From Pseudorhizobium tarimense (lineage in GTDB: Bacteria > Pseudomonadota > Alphaproteobacteria > Rhizobiales > Rhizobiaceae), in NCBI RefSeq assembly GCF_022968135.1, contig NZ_JALJRA010000012.1, positions 1 to 64,000 on the forward strand: a DNA stretch of 64,000 bases, in the 5' to 3' direction. Shown in pieces: positions 45,840-54,858 of the stretch (position 1 is the stretch's first letter; every line of letters begins with the position of its first letter). The notes below the pieces were generated by a model. It ran no database searches and was not told the DNA's origin. It saw nothing but the letters and a program-made list of their open reading frames with translations. The position numbers and the translations under genes were made by a program.

Positions 45840-48839
45840 ATGGCACGGCAAGAAGCCAACGAGCAGTTCCTCATCACATCCTTCCTCGATGGCGCAAACG
45901 CCTCCTATATCGAGCAGCTTTACGCCCGGTACGAAGAGGATCCCAATTCTGTCGGGGCCGAGTGGCAGTCCTTTTTCAAGGCACTGGCGGACAATCCGGA
46001 TGACGTGAAGAAGGCGGCCAAAGGGGCGTCTTGGCAGCGTAAGAACTGGCCGCTTTCCCCGGCAGGCGATCTCGTCGCTGCACTCGACGGCAACTGGCCG
46101 GTGGTCGAGAAGGCCATCGAAAGCAAAGTCAAGGCGAAGGCCGAGACCGCTGCGAAGGCAAGCGGCACACCGGTCAACGAGACCGACGTCCTGCAGGCGA
46201 CGCGCGACAGCGTGCGCGCCATCATGATGATCCGCGCCTACCGCATGCGCGGTCACCTGCACGCCAAGCTCGACCCGCTGGGCCTTGCCATCCCGGTCGA
46301 GGATTACAACGAGCTGTCGCCGACTGCTTACGGCTTCACGGAAGCCGACTACGATCGCAAGATCTTCATCGACAACGTGCTCGGGCTCGAATACGCGACG
46401 ATCCGCGAGATGATCGAAATCCTCGAGCGTACCTATTGCTCGACCATGGGTGTCGAGTTCATGCACATCTCCAACCCGGAGGAAAAGGCTTGGATCCAGG
46501 AGCGGATCGAGGGTCCTGACAAGGGTGTCGAATTCACGGCGAACGGAAAGAAGGCAATCCTTCAGAAGCTCGTCGAAGCGGAAGGCTACGAGCAGTTCCT
46601 CGACGTGCGCTTCAAGGGCACGAAGCGCTTTGGCCTCGACGGCGGTGAGTCGCTGATCCCGGCGCTGGAGCAGATCATCAAGCGCGGCGGACAGGATGGG
46701 CTCGAGGAGATCGTGCTCGGCATGGCCCACCGTGGCCGCTTGAACGTGCTGACCAACGTGATGGGCAAGCCGCATCGCGCCGTGTTCCACGAGTTCAAGG
46801 GCGGATCGTTCAAGCCTGACGATGTCGAAGGCTCAGGTGACGTGAAGTACCACCTCGGTGCCTCCTCGGACCGCGAATTCGACGGCAACAAGGTGCACCT
46901 GTCGCTGACCGCGAACCCGTCGCACCTAGAAATCGTCAATCCGGTCGTGATGGGCAAGGCGCGCGCCAAGCAGGACATGCTGGCGAAGACCGCCGACAAG
47001 GACGGCATCATCCCGCTCGGCGAGCGCGCCAAGGTCCTGCCGCTTCTGCTGCACGGTGATGCGGCCTTCGCGGGCCAGGGCGTAGTGGCCGAAATCCTCG
47101 GCCTATCGGGTCTGCGCGGCCATCGCGTCGCGGGCACGATGCACGTCATCATCAACAACCAGATCGGCTTCACTACCAATCCGGCCTTCTCTCGCTCATC
47201 GCCTTATCCGTCGGATGTGGCAAAGATGATCGAGGCGCCGATCTTCCACGTGAACGGCGATGATCCGGAAGCGGTGACATACGCTGCAAAGATCGCGACC
47301 GAGTTCCGGATGAAGTTCCACAAGCCGGTCGTCATCGACATGTTCTGCTACCGGCGCTTCGGCCACAACGAGGGCGATGAACCCGCGTTCACGCAGCCGA
47401 AGATGTACAAGGTCATCCGCGGCCACAAGACCGTGGCCCAGATCTATGCCGACCGCCTGATCGCCGAAGGACTGATCAGCGAGGGCGAGTTCGAGAAGAT
47501 GAAGGCCGACTGGCGCGCTCATCTCGAGCAGGAGTTCGATGCAGGTCAGACCTACAAGCCGAACAAGGCCGACTGGCTGGACGGCGTCTGGTCCGGTTTG
47601 CGCTCCGCCGACAATGCCGACGAGCAGCGTCGCGGCAAGACTGCCGTGCCGATGAAGCAGCTGAAGGAAATCGGCCGCAAGCTTTCGACGATCCCGGAAG
47701 GCTTCAACGCCCACCGCACCATCAAGCGCTTCATGGATAACCGAGCGCAGATGATCGAGACAGGCGAGGGTATCGACTGGGCGATGGCCGAGGCTCTGGC
47801 ATTCGGTTCACTTGCCGTTGAAGGCACCAAGATCCGGCTCTCCGGTCAGGACTGCGAACGCGGCACGTTCTCGCAGCGCCATTCCGTTCTCTACGATCAG
47901 GAGACCGAAGAGCGTTACGTTCCGCTCGCAAATCTTGCTCCCAATCAGTCGCGCTACGAGGTCATCAATTCGATGCTTTCGGAAGAGGCGGTGCTCGGCT
48001 TCGAATATGGCTATTCGCTTGCCCGTCCCAATGCGCTGACGCTTTGGGAAGCTCAGTTCGGTGACTTCGCCAACGGCGCGCAGGTCGTCTTCGACCAGTT
48101 CATCTCGTCTGGCGAGCGCAAGTGGCTGCGTATGTCCGGTCTCGTCTGCCTGCTGCCGCATGGCTACGAAGGTCAGGGCCCGGAGCACTCGTCTGCGCGT
48201 CTGGAACGCTGGCTGCAGATGTGCGCAGAAGACAACATGCAGGTAGCGAACTGCTCAACGCCGGCAAACTACTTCCACATCCTGCGCCGCCAGGTGAAGC
48301 GCGACTTCCGCAAGCCGCTGATCCTGATGACGCCAAAGTCGCTGCTGCGCCACAAGCGGGCAACGTCTACGCTGACCGAAATGGCGGGCGAAAGCTCCTT
48401 CCACCGTCTGCTGTGGGATGATGCGGAGGTCATCAAGGACGGCCCGATCAAGCTGCAGAAGGATAGCAAGATCCGCCGCGTCGTGATGTGCACCGGTAAG
48501 GTTTACTACGATCTGCTCGAAGAGCGCGAGAAGCGCGGCATCGACGACATCTATCTGCTGCGCATCGAACAGCTTTACCCGTTTCCGGCCAAGGCTCTCA
48601 TCAACGAGCTTTCCCGCTTCCGCCATGCCGAGATGGTCTGGTGCCAGGAAGAGCCGAAGAACATGGGGTCCTGGGCGTTCATCGATCCGTATCTCGAATG
48701 GGTGCTGGCGCATATCGACGCCAAGTATCAGCGTGTTCGCTATACGGGCCGTCCGGCCGCAGCCTCGCCGGCAACCGGCCTGATGTCGAAGCATCTGGCC
48801 CAGCTCGAAGCCTTCCTCGAAGACGCACTCGGCGGCTGA
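45840..48839 (+). CDS. sucA: 2-oxoglutarate dehydrogenase E1 component
   Basis: A 999-residue thiamine-diphosphate enzyme that decarboxylates 2-oxoglutarate and passes the succinyl group to SucB. The N-terminal ANEQFLITSFLDGANASYIE is the E2-contacting segment, GMAHRGRLNVLTNV and GDAAFAGQGVV belong to the thiamine diphosphate site, and the C-terminal transketolase-like EEPKNMGSWAF is intact. The MARQEAN start fits the family length, although the only strong ribosome site lies farther upstream before a hairpin. A GTG at 45819 would add seven residues. Confidence 0.95.
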   Translation: MARQEANEQFLITSFLDGANASYIEQLYARYEEDPNSVGAEWQSFFKALADNPDDVKKAAKGASWQRKNWPLSPAGDLVAALDGNWPVVEKAIESKVKAKAETAAKASGTPVNETDVLQATRDSVRAIMMIRAYRMRGHLHAKLDPLGLAIPVEDYNELSPTAYGFTEADYDRKIFIDNVLGLEYATIREMIEILERTYCSTMGVEFMHISNPEEKAWIQERIEGPDKGVEFTANGKKAILQKLVEAEGYEQFLDVRFKGTKRFGLDGGESLIPALEQIIKRGGQDGLEEIVLGMAHRGRLNVLTNVMGKPHRAVFHEFKGGSFKPDDVEGSGDVKYHLGASSDREFDGNKVHLSLTANPSHLEIVNPVVMGKARAKQDMLAKTADKDGIIPLGERAKVLPLLLHGDAAFAGQGVVAEILGLSGLRGHRVAGTMHVIINNQIGFTTNPAFSRSSPYPSDVAKMIEAPIFHVNGDDPEAVTYAAKIATEFRMKFHKPVVIDMFCYRRFGHNEGDEPAFTQPKMYKVIRGHKTVAQIYADRLIAEGLISEGEFEKMKADWRAHLEQEFDAGQTYKPNKADWLDGVWSGLRSADNADEQRRGKTAVPMKQLKEIGRKLSTIPEGFNAHRTIKRFMDNRAQMIETGEGIDWAMAEALAFGSLAVEGTKIRLSGQDCERGTFSQRHSVLYDQETEERYVPLANLAPNQSRYEVINSMLSEEAVLGFEYGYSLARPNALTLWEAQFGDFANGAQVVFDQFISSGERKWLRMSGLVCLLPHGYEGQGPEHSSARLERWLQMCAEDNMQVANCSTPANYFHILRRQVKRDFRKPLILMTPKSLLRHKRATSTLTEMAGESSFHRLLWDDAEVIKDGPIKLQKDSKIRRVVMCTGKVYYDLLEEREKRGIDDIYLLRIEQLYPFPAKALINELSRFRHAEMVWCQEEPKNMGSWAFIDPYLEWVLAHIDAKYQRVRYTGRPAAASPATGLMSKHLAQLEAFLEDALGG

Positions 48840-48896
48840 TCCTTCAGCCGCTCATTTTTCAGTCGAAACGAAATCTGACAAACACGGAAACAGATC

Positions 48897-50144
48897 ATGG
48901 CCACCGAAATCCGCGTCCCTACCCTCGGCGAGTCCGTCAGCGAGGCAACCGTCGGCACCTGGTTCAAGAAGGTGGGCGACACGGTCAAGGCAGACGAGCC
49001 GCTGGTTGAACTGGAAACCGACAAGGTCACCGTCGAAGTACCGGCACCGGCATCGGGCGTCCTTTCCGAGATCGTCGCCCAGAACGGTGAGACCGTTGGG
49101 CTGGATGCCCTACTCGGCCAGATCAGCGAAGGTGGCGCCGGTGCAGGCACGGCAGCTCCTGCCGCCAAGCCGGCTGAAGCCGCCGCTCCGGCTAAGGCTG
49201 AAGAGCCTGCAGCGTCGGCTGCACCTGCCGCCGCGGGTGGTTCTTCGATGCCTCCGGCTCCGGCGGCTGCAAAGGTGGCTGCAGACAACAACATCTTCAC
49301 ATCCGACGTCGAAGGCTCCGGCAAGCGCGGTCAGGTGCTGAAGGGTGATGTGCTGGCGGCTGTTGCCAAGGGTACGTCTGCGCAGGCAGCCGCTCCGGCG
49401 GCTGCCCCGGCTGCACCGCGCCCGGTCTCCTCGGCCGACGACGCAGCGCGCGAAGAGCGGGTGAAGATGACGCGCCTGCGCCAGACGATTGCCAAGCGCC
49501 TGAAGGACGCGCAAAACACCGCCGCCATGCTGACCACCTATAACGAGGTGGACATGAAGGCGGTGATGGACCTGCGCACCAAGTACAAGGATGTCTTTGA
49601 GAAGAAGCACGGTGTGAAGCTCGGCTTCATGGGCTTCTTCACCAAGGCCATCACCCATGCGCTGAAGGAACTGCCCGCGGTCAATGCGGAGATCGACGGC
49701 ACGGACATCATCTACAAGAACTACTGCCACGTCGGCATGGCCGTCGGTACCGACAAGGGCCTCGTCGTCCCCGTCATCCGTGATGCGGACCAAATGTCGA
49801 TTGCCGAGATCGAGAAGGAACTTGGTCGTCTCGCCAAGGCTGCCCGTGACGGTTCGCTGAGCATGGCCGACATGCAGGGCGGCACCTTCACGATCACCAA
49901 TGGCGGCGTCTACGGATCGCTGATGTCCTCACCGATCCTGAATGCCCCGCAGTCGGGTATCCTCGGGATGCACAAGATCCAGGAGCGCCCGGTTGTGGTT
50001 GGCGGCCAGATCGTCATCCGCCCGATGATGTATCTTGCGCTCTCCTACGACCACCGGATCGTCGACGGCAAGGAAGCCGTAACCTTCCTCGTTCGCGTCA
50101 AGGAAAGCCTGGAAGATCCCGAGCGCCTGGTCCTCGACCTCTAA
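48897..50144 (+). CDS. sucB: Dihydrolipoyllysine succinyltransferase (E2 of 2-oxoglutarate dehydrogenase)
   Basis: A 415-residue E2 subunit. The lipoyl domain has the modified lysine K43 in ETDKVTVEV. An alanine-proline linker leads to the E3-binding domain (about 122-155) and a second linker to the catalytic domain, whose H386 and D390 in SYDHRIVDG form the transacylase site. It lies 57 bases after sucA. Confidence 0.97.
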   Translation: MATEIRVPTLGESVSEATVGTWFKKVGDTVKADEPLVELETDKVTVEVPAPASGVLSEIVAQNGETVGLDALLGQISEGGAGAGTAAPAAKPAEAAAPAKAEEPAASAAPAAAGGSSMPPAPAAAKVAADNNIFTSDVEGSGKRGQVLKGDVLAAVAKGTSAQAAAPAAAPAAPRPVSSADDAAREERVKMTRLRQTIAKRLKDAQNTAAMLTTYNEVDMKAVMDLRTKYKDVFEKKHGVKLGFMGFFTKAITHALKELPAVNAEIDGTDIIYKNYCHVGMAVGTDKGLVVPVIRDADQMSIAEIEKELGRLAKAARDGSLSMADMQGGTFTITNGGVYGSLMSSPILNAPQSGILGMHKIQERPVVVGGQIVIRPMMYLALSYDHRIVDGKEAVTFLVRVKESLEDPERLVLDL

Positions 50145-50159
50145 GCACGGGAGAGCAGC

Positions 50160-50573
50160 ATGGAGCTTGCTTCGGCGGATGCCACCTATCTCCTGACGCT
50201 GCTTTCGCTGAGCGTCGTCCTGCTGCTCGTCCATATCGGGCTGCAGGGCATGCTGGCCACCAAGGAACTCGGCTCCGCATGGAATGCGGGGCCAAGGGAT
50301 GAGGGGCGGGAACCCCAGAGTGCGCAGGCCGGTCGTGCGGCCCGCGCGTCGAAGAACTTCCAGGAAACTTATCCCGCCTTCGTCGGCCTCCTGCTGGGAC
50401 TCGCCTTTGCCGGCGACACCTCCGGCATCGGGCTCATCGGTGCCAGCCTCTGGCTGGTGGCGCGGGTCATCTACATCCCGCTCTATCTCAGCGGTATCCC
50501 CTATATTCGCTCGCTCGTCTGGCTCGTCAGCATCGTTGCTCTCCTGATGATGATGTTCGGCCTGTTCGCCTGA
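50160..50573 (+). CDS. MAPEG family membrane protein
   Basis: A 137-residue protein with four hydrophobic segments and the MAPEG-type RASKNFQETYPAFVGLLLGLA segment, where conserved Arg-Asn-x-x-Glu residues bind glutathione in eukaryotic relatives. The bacterial group has no assigned substrate. It sits 15 bases after sucB and 30 before lpdA, so it is transcribed with the 2-oxoglutarate dehydrogenase genes. Confidence 0.85.
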   Translation: MELASADATYLLTLLSLSVVLLLVHIGLQGMLATKELGSAWNAGPRDEGREPQSAQAGRAARASKNFQETYPAFVGLLLGLAFAGDTSGIGLIGASLWLVARVIYIPLYLSGIPYIRSLVWLVSIVALLMMMFGLFA

Positions 50574-50603
50574 CCCGCGGGGCTCAGCAAGAAGGATTTC
50601 TCC

Positions 50604-52010
50604 ATGGCTTATGATCTCGTCGTAATCGGAAGCGGCCCCGGCGGCTATGTCTGTGCGGTCAAGGCAGCTCAGCTCGGGCTGAAGGTTGCGGTGGTCGAGA
50701 AGCGCTCGACCTATGGCGGAACCTGCCTCAACGTCGGCTGCATTCCCTCCAAGGCACTACTGCACGCCTCCGAGATGTTCCATCAGGCCGCTCACGGCAT
50801 GGATGCACTCGGCGTCGAGGTTGCCGCCCCCACGCTCAACCTCGACAAGATGATGGCGCACAAGGATGCGACGGTGAAGTCGAACGTCGATGGCGTTTCC
50901 TTCCTCTTCAAGAAGAACAAGATCGACGGCTTCCAGGGCACGGGCAAGATCGTCTCGGCGGGTAAGGTTTCCGTCACCGGTGAGGACGGCAAGGTACAAG
51001 AGCTCGAGACGAAGAACATTGTGATCGCTACCGGCTCGGACGTTGCCGGCATCCCGGGCGTTAATGTCGAGATTGATGAGAAGGTGATCGTCTCGTCCAC
51101 CGGCGCTATCGCGCTGGACAAGGTGCCGCAGAACCTGGTGGTCGTCGGCGGTGGTGTGATCGGCTTGGAGCTCGGCTCCGTCTGGATGCGCCTTGGTGCA
51201 AAGGTCACGGTCGTCGAGTACCTGGACAACATCCTGGGCGGCATGGATGGTGAAGTCTCCAAGCAGTTCCAGCGGATGCTCGCCAAGCAGGGCATGACGT
51301 TCAACCTCGGCGCCAAGGTCACCGGTGTTGAGAAGAGTGGCGACGGCGCCAAGGTGACCTTCGAGCCCGTGAAGGGTGGTGAAGCGCAGACGATCGATGC
51401 GGACGTGGTGCTAATCTCCACCGGCCGCAAGCCCTATACTGCAGGCCTCGGGCTGGAAGAGGCAGGCGTCGCCCTCGACGCTCGAGGCCGCGTCGAGATC
51501 GACGGTAAGTTCAAGACCAATGTCGAGGGCATCTACGCCATCGGCGACGTGGTGAAGGGGCCGATGCTCGCCCACAAGGCGGAAGACGAAGGCGTTGCCC
51601 TGGCAGAGATCCTCGCCGGTCAGCACGGCCACGTGAATTACGACGTCATTCCCGGGGTTGTCTATACGCAGCCGGAAGTGGCCTCCGTCGGCAAAACCGA
51701 AGAGGAACTGAAGGCCGCGGGTATCGCCTACAAGGTCGGCAAGTTCCCGTTCACGGCGAATGGCCGTGCTCGGGCGATGCTCGCCACCGACGGCTTCGTC
51801 AAGATCCTCGCCGACAAGGAGACCGACCGGGTGCTCGGCGGCCATATCGTCGGCTTCGGCGCCGGCGAAATGATCCACGAGATCGCGGTACTGATGGAAT
51901 TCGGTGGTTCTTCGGAGGACCTGGGCCGCACCTGCCATGCGCATCCGACCATGTCGGAAGCGGTGAAAGAAGCTGCCCTCGGGACCTTCTTCAAGCCGAT
52001 CCACATGTAG
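50604..52010 (+). CDS. lpdA: Dihydrolipoyl dehydrogenase (E3)
   Basis: A 468-residue flavoprotein that reoxidises lipoyl groups with NAD. The FAD loop IGSGPGGY, the redox disulfide C41/C46 in GGTCLNVGC, the NAD loop VVGGGVIGLELG and the C-terminal acid-base pair H447 and E452 in HPTMSEA are intact. As last gene of the suc operon it is most likely the E3 dedicated to 2-oxoglutarate dehydrogenase; a terminator follows. Confidence 0.97.
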   Translation: MAYDLVVIGSGPGGYVCAVKAAQLGLKVAVVEKRSTYGGTCLNVGCIPSKALLHASEMFHQAAHGMDALGVEVAAPTLNLDKMMAHKDATVKSNVDGVSFLFKKNKIDGFQGTGKIVSAGKVSVTGEDGKVQELETKNIVIATGSDVAGIPGVNVEIDEKVIVSSTGAIALDKVPQNLVVVGGGVIGLELGSVWMRLGAKVTVVEYLDNILGGMDGEVSKQFQRMLAKQGMTFNLGAKVTGVEKSGDGAKVTFEPVKGGEAQTIDADVVLISTGRKPYTAGLGLEEAGVALDARGRVEIDGKFKTNVEGIYAIGDVVKGPMLAHKAEDEGVALAEILAGQHGHVNYDVIPGVVYTQPEVASVGKTEEELKAAGIAYKVGKFPFTANGRARAMLATDGFVKILADKETDRVLGGHIVGFGAGEMIHEIAVLMEFGGSSEDLGRTCHAHPTMSEAVKEAALGTFFKPIHM

Positions 52011-52047
52011 AATCGCAAAAACAGGATTAAATCTTCTTCATCTTCCA

Positions 52048-52076
52048 GGCCGCAGCTTGCCAGCCAAGCTGCGGCC
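52048..52076 (+). terminator. Terminator of the mdh-suc-lpdA operon
   Basis: A perfect 12-bp stem GGCCGCAGCTTG / CAAGCTGCGGCC (52048-52059 with 52065-52076) with loop CCAGC, followed by a moderately T-rich end, 37 bases after lpdA. Confidence 0.8.
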
Positions 52077-52125
52077 TTCATCGTTTGCGAGCAACTGCTG
52101 TTCAAGACCGAGGAAAGGCGAGACC

Positions 52126-52639
52126 ATGGCTTCCGACACCGTCTCCTATTCCGCATCGCAACGCATCCTGCACTGGCTGGTCGTCCTGCTTGTGTTCTTC
52201 AACCTTCTGCTCCCAGACGGCAGGGAGAAGTGGAACGACGCCGTCGAGCACAGCGGCGCAGCAACGGCCGAGCAACTGGCGAGCGCCAGTCTCCATGCCT
52301 ATGCCGGGATCGCGTCTTGGTGCTGACGCTCTGTCGCCTTGTGTTGAGGCTGACGATGAAGAGGCCGGCGCTACCGACCCAGGAGCCGCCACTTTTTCGC
52401 TTGGCGGCAAAGATCGCCCATATATCCTGCTTTATGTGCTGACGATCGCGCTCCCCTTCACCGGCATCGGCGCTTACTACTTCGGGAACGAGCAGGCGGG
52501 TGAGATCCATGCCAGTCCGCTGAAACTGCTTCTGTGGCTGGTGATCGTCGCTCACGTGCTCGGGGTGCTGGTTCACCAGTTCTACTGGAAGACCCATGTG
52601 CTCCGGCGAATGACGGTGGCTAGCCGTCCATGCGTGTGA
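52126..52639 (+). pseudogene. Cytochrome b561 gene broken by two frameshifts
   Basis: Three reading frames together encode one cytochrome b561 (CybB-like) of about 170 residues. The ATG at 52126 opens SASQRILHWLVVLLVFFN and SLHAYAGIA in frame 1. The frame then shifts near 52314, where one G is apparently lost, giving LVLTLCRLVLRL. A second shift near 52420, from an extra AT, leads to LTIALPFTGIGAYYFG and LGVLVHQFYW. All four heme-ligand histidines are present when the pieces are joined. As written, translation stops at 52323-52325. Either a recent pseudogene or two sequencing errors. Confidence 0.85.
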
Positions 52640-53708
52640 CGGTGAAGCCCTGCCGGCGCAGGAGCTCGATCAGACCCTCTTTACCGGGCAGGTGCAGTGC
52701 CCCGACTGCGACGAAGACACCGCCATCTGCAAGGATCGGTTCGGCACGTTCGGCCATGCGATGATTGCGTTCAGAGATGACGGCAGCTTCGAAAGCGGCG
52801 TAGGCGCTCTCGTCTTCGCCACTATGGGTCGGCGTGAGCGCCTTCAGGGCGGGGATCGTCATGCCGGTTTCGCCGTTGAGGTAGAGCTGGGTCATCGTTT
52901 CGACGACGTCGTCCATTTCGTCGCCTAGCCTCACCGTCTCGACGAGCGCCTGAAGGTGGAAGTCGATTGGCATGGCGGCCATCGCTGAAAGTTGCTCTGC
53001 AAGCGTCTCCAGACCCATTACGGGCTTGCCGGCGGCCACCGCGTCCTCTGCAATCCGCTTGTCGAGAAATACTGCATTTCCCGCGTTTCGAGCGGTCTCA
53101 CAGGCAGAGCTGGCGACGAAGCCTGCCAGCATCCAGGGCTTCATCCGGGAGATGGACGACAGAGTGAGACCGCGCTTCTTCAGTCCGTCTTCCAGGACCT
53201 CGCGATCCTCCGGTGACAACAGCGTCTCGATCGAGTGCCCGTCGGTGAACATGGTGAGCTCCGGCTTTGCCAGGATAGCCGCCATCGCCTTCTTCTCGTC
53301 GAGGATCTCGTCGGCCTCGATGACGATCGTGCGTGAGGAGGCGTGTGCCTCGGCGGCCCCCGGCGGCATCCTGAGGACGCGCGGATCCGTCACGTGCATG
53401 GTGCCGAGGAGATAGGAGGGCGCAATACCTGGCCGCTCGATTTTCCAGAACAGCCCTTGCCCGTTGGGGGCCGCCCGGCCCTCCTCCAGGACTGCGGCGT
53501 AACGCTGCGGATCCTCCTGCTCCAGTTTTGCCAGCAGATCTTCGCCGCGACATTCGGCGGCGGCCGACGCGGGAGAGATTGCAGACAGGATCAGCAGCAG
53601 CGACATCAACACCAGGAGGTGAAGCCCAGCCAAGAGCCAGAGCAAGACCTCGGACAACCGGCGCAGCAGTCGTACAGGCAGCAGGGGGAAGGAGGACTGG
53701 CTGATCAT
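52620..53708 (-). CDS. TraB/GumN family protein
   Basis: A 362-residue protein of the TraB/PrgY/GumN family. A positively charged N-terminus and hydrophobic segment (about 25-48, then SPASAAA) direct it to the envelope. The conserved GTMH motif (H105) and the C-terminal GALHLPGKEGL are the putative metal-binding or peptidase residues. Relatives bind pheromone peptides or are gingipain-like Tiki proteases; no reaction is known here. Its stop overlaps the end of the broken cytochrome b561 gene. Confidence 0.85.
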   Translation of the reverse strand: MISQSSFPLLPVRLLRRLSEVLLWLLAGLHLLVLMSLLLILSAISPASAAAECRGEDLLAKLEQEDPQRYAAVLEEGRAAPNGQGLFWKIERPGIAPSYLLGTMHVTDPRVLRMPPGAAEAHASSRTIVIEADEILDEKKAMAAILAKPELTMFTDGHSIETLLSPEDREVLEDGLKKRGLTLSSISRMKPWMLAGFVASSACETARNAGNAVFLDKRIAEDAVAAGKPVMGLETLAEQLSAMAAMPIDFHLQALVETVRLGDEMDDVVETMTQLYLNGETGMTIPALKALTPTHSGEDESAYAAFEAAVISERNHRMAERAEPILADGGVFVAVGALHLPGKEGLIELLRRQGFTVTRMDG

Positions 53709-53785
53709 GGGTTCTCTCGACGATTTACGTAGACCTTAGTCGCCGTGGCATAGACGGCAGATTAAGAACCATGGTTAAGGCAATC

Positions 53786-54721
53786 CTATGCCCTCGGATG
53801 CGCACGATCATAGACCTCCAGGAGGCGAGCGGAATCGACGCCGGTGTAGACCTGCGTCGTGGAGAGGCTGGCGTGACCTAGCAGCTCTTGAATCGTGCGC
53901 AAATCGCCGCCGCCTGCCAGAAGATGTGTCGCAAAGGAATGGCGGAGGGCATGCGGCGTCGCCGTATCCGGCAGGCCAAGAGCGCTGCGCAGCCCCTGCA
54001 TGGCTCGCTGGATGATCGCGGGCTGTAACGCACCTCCACGCGCGCCTCGGAAAAGGACGTCGCCTTCAGAGAGCACGTAAGGGCAAAGCCTCCTATAGGC
54101 ATCCACGGCCTCGTGGACGGCCGGCAATAGCGGGACGATGCGCATCTTCCCGCCCTTTCCCGTGATGCGCAACGAGGTCGCATGGGGGAGGATGTCTGCC
54201 GGGGTCAGTCCAAGCGCCTCAGAGATGCGGAGCCCGCATCCGTAAAGGAGCGTCATCACGGCGGCATCCCTTGCCGCAATCCAGGGCGCGTCGTGGAGCT
54301 GAGAAGCGGCTGCCGTGACCGTTACGGCTTGCCGATCGGTCAGCGGCTTCGGCAAAGACTTGCCTTGCTTCGGCGCTCGGATGGCGCCCGCCGCCGCCGC
54401 ATTCACCAATCCCTGGCGCTCCAGGTGGCGCAGAAAGGATCTGAGCCCAGCGAGGTGGCGGCCCAAGGAACGGTTCCCTGACCCCTCTCGCCGCCGGGTC
54501 GCAAGGAAGCCGCGCAGGTCCGCCGTCCGCAACGTATGCAGATCGCGAAGCGTGGTCGGCCCGCCGAAGTGCCCGGTTAGGAAAGCGAGGAACTGCCGTG
54601 TATCACGCTCGTAGGCGTCCAGCGTGTTTGACGAAAGGCGGCGTTCATTGCGAAGGCTGGCCAGCCACTCCTTTCGCTTCTCCAGTACCTCGGGCGCAGC
54701 GATGATGAGCAGCTCGTTCAC
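53786..54721 (-). CDS. xerC: Site-specific tyrosine recombinase XerC
   Basis: A 311-residue tyrosine recombinase that resolves chromosome dimers at dif with XerD. An N-terminal SAM-like DNA-binding domain is followed by the catalytic domain with R165 (CGLRISE), K189, H257-x-x-R260 (HALRHSFATH), H283 and the nucleophile Y292 (GHASLSTTQVYTGV). The GTG at 54721 gives the MNELLI start usual for rhizobial XerC and has AGG upstream; a TTG at 54748 is a longer alternative. Confidence 0.93.
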   Translation of the reverse strand: MNELLIIAAPEVLEKRKEWLASLRNERRLSSNTLDAYERDTRQFLAFLTGHFGGPTTLRDLHTLRTADLRGFLATRRREGSGNRSLGRHLAGLRSFLRHLERQGLVNAAAAGAIRAPKQGKSLPKPLTDRQAVTVTAAASQLHDAPWIAARDAAVMTLLYGCGLRISEALGLTPADILPHATSLRITGKGGKMRIVPLLPAVHEAVDAYRRLCPYVLSEGDVLFRGARGGALQPAIIQRAMQGLRSALGLPDTATPHALRHSFATHLLAGGGDLRTIQELLGHASLSTTQVYTGVDSARLLEVYDRAHPRA

Positions 54722-54743
54722 GTGGTGCCTATTGAATTGATTC

Positions 54744-54763
54744 AGCAATCGACACAGATTGCT
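54744..54763. promoter_or_regulatory. Inverted repeat between xerC and the acyltransferase gene
   Basis: AGCAATC and GATTGCT arms (7 bases each) with a 6-base spacer, in the divergent intergenic region just upstream of the xerC start. Candidate operator. Confidence 0.25.
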
Positions 54764-54803
54764 TCAGGCGGCGTTACGAATCGCTAAAGATCTAACGTTG
54801 TCA

Positions 54804-54831
54804 TTGTTCGATCACACGGGACTGCGATATA
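54804..54831 (+). promoter_or_regulatory. Candidate promoter of the acyltransferase gene
   Basis: TTGTTC (54804-54809), 16-base spacer, GATATA (54826-54831), about 28 bases before the ATG at 54859. Weak match to the housekeeping consensus. Confidence 0.3.
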
Positions 54832-54858
54832 GCCCCAATCCTGGCTGCAGGAGTTTGT

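Noticed and set aside
53763..53780. TTAA-N9-TTAA between the TraB/GumN gene and xerC
   Set aside because: Wrong spacing for CtrA, and not in a clear promoter position.
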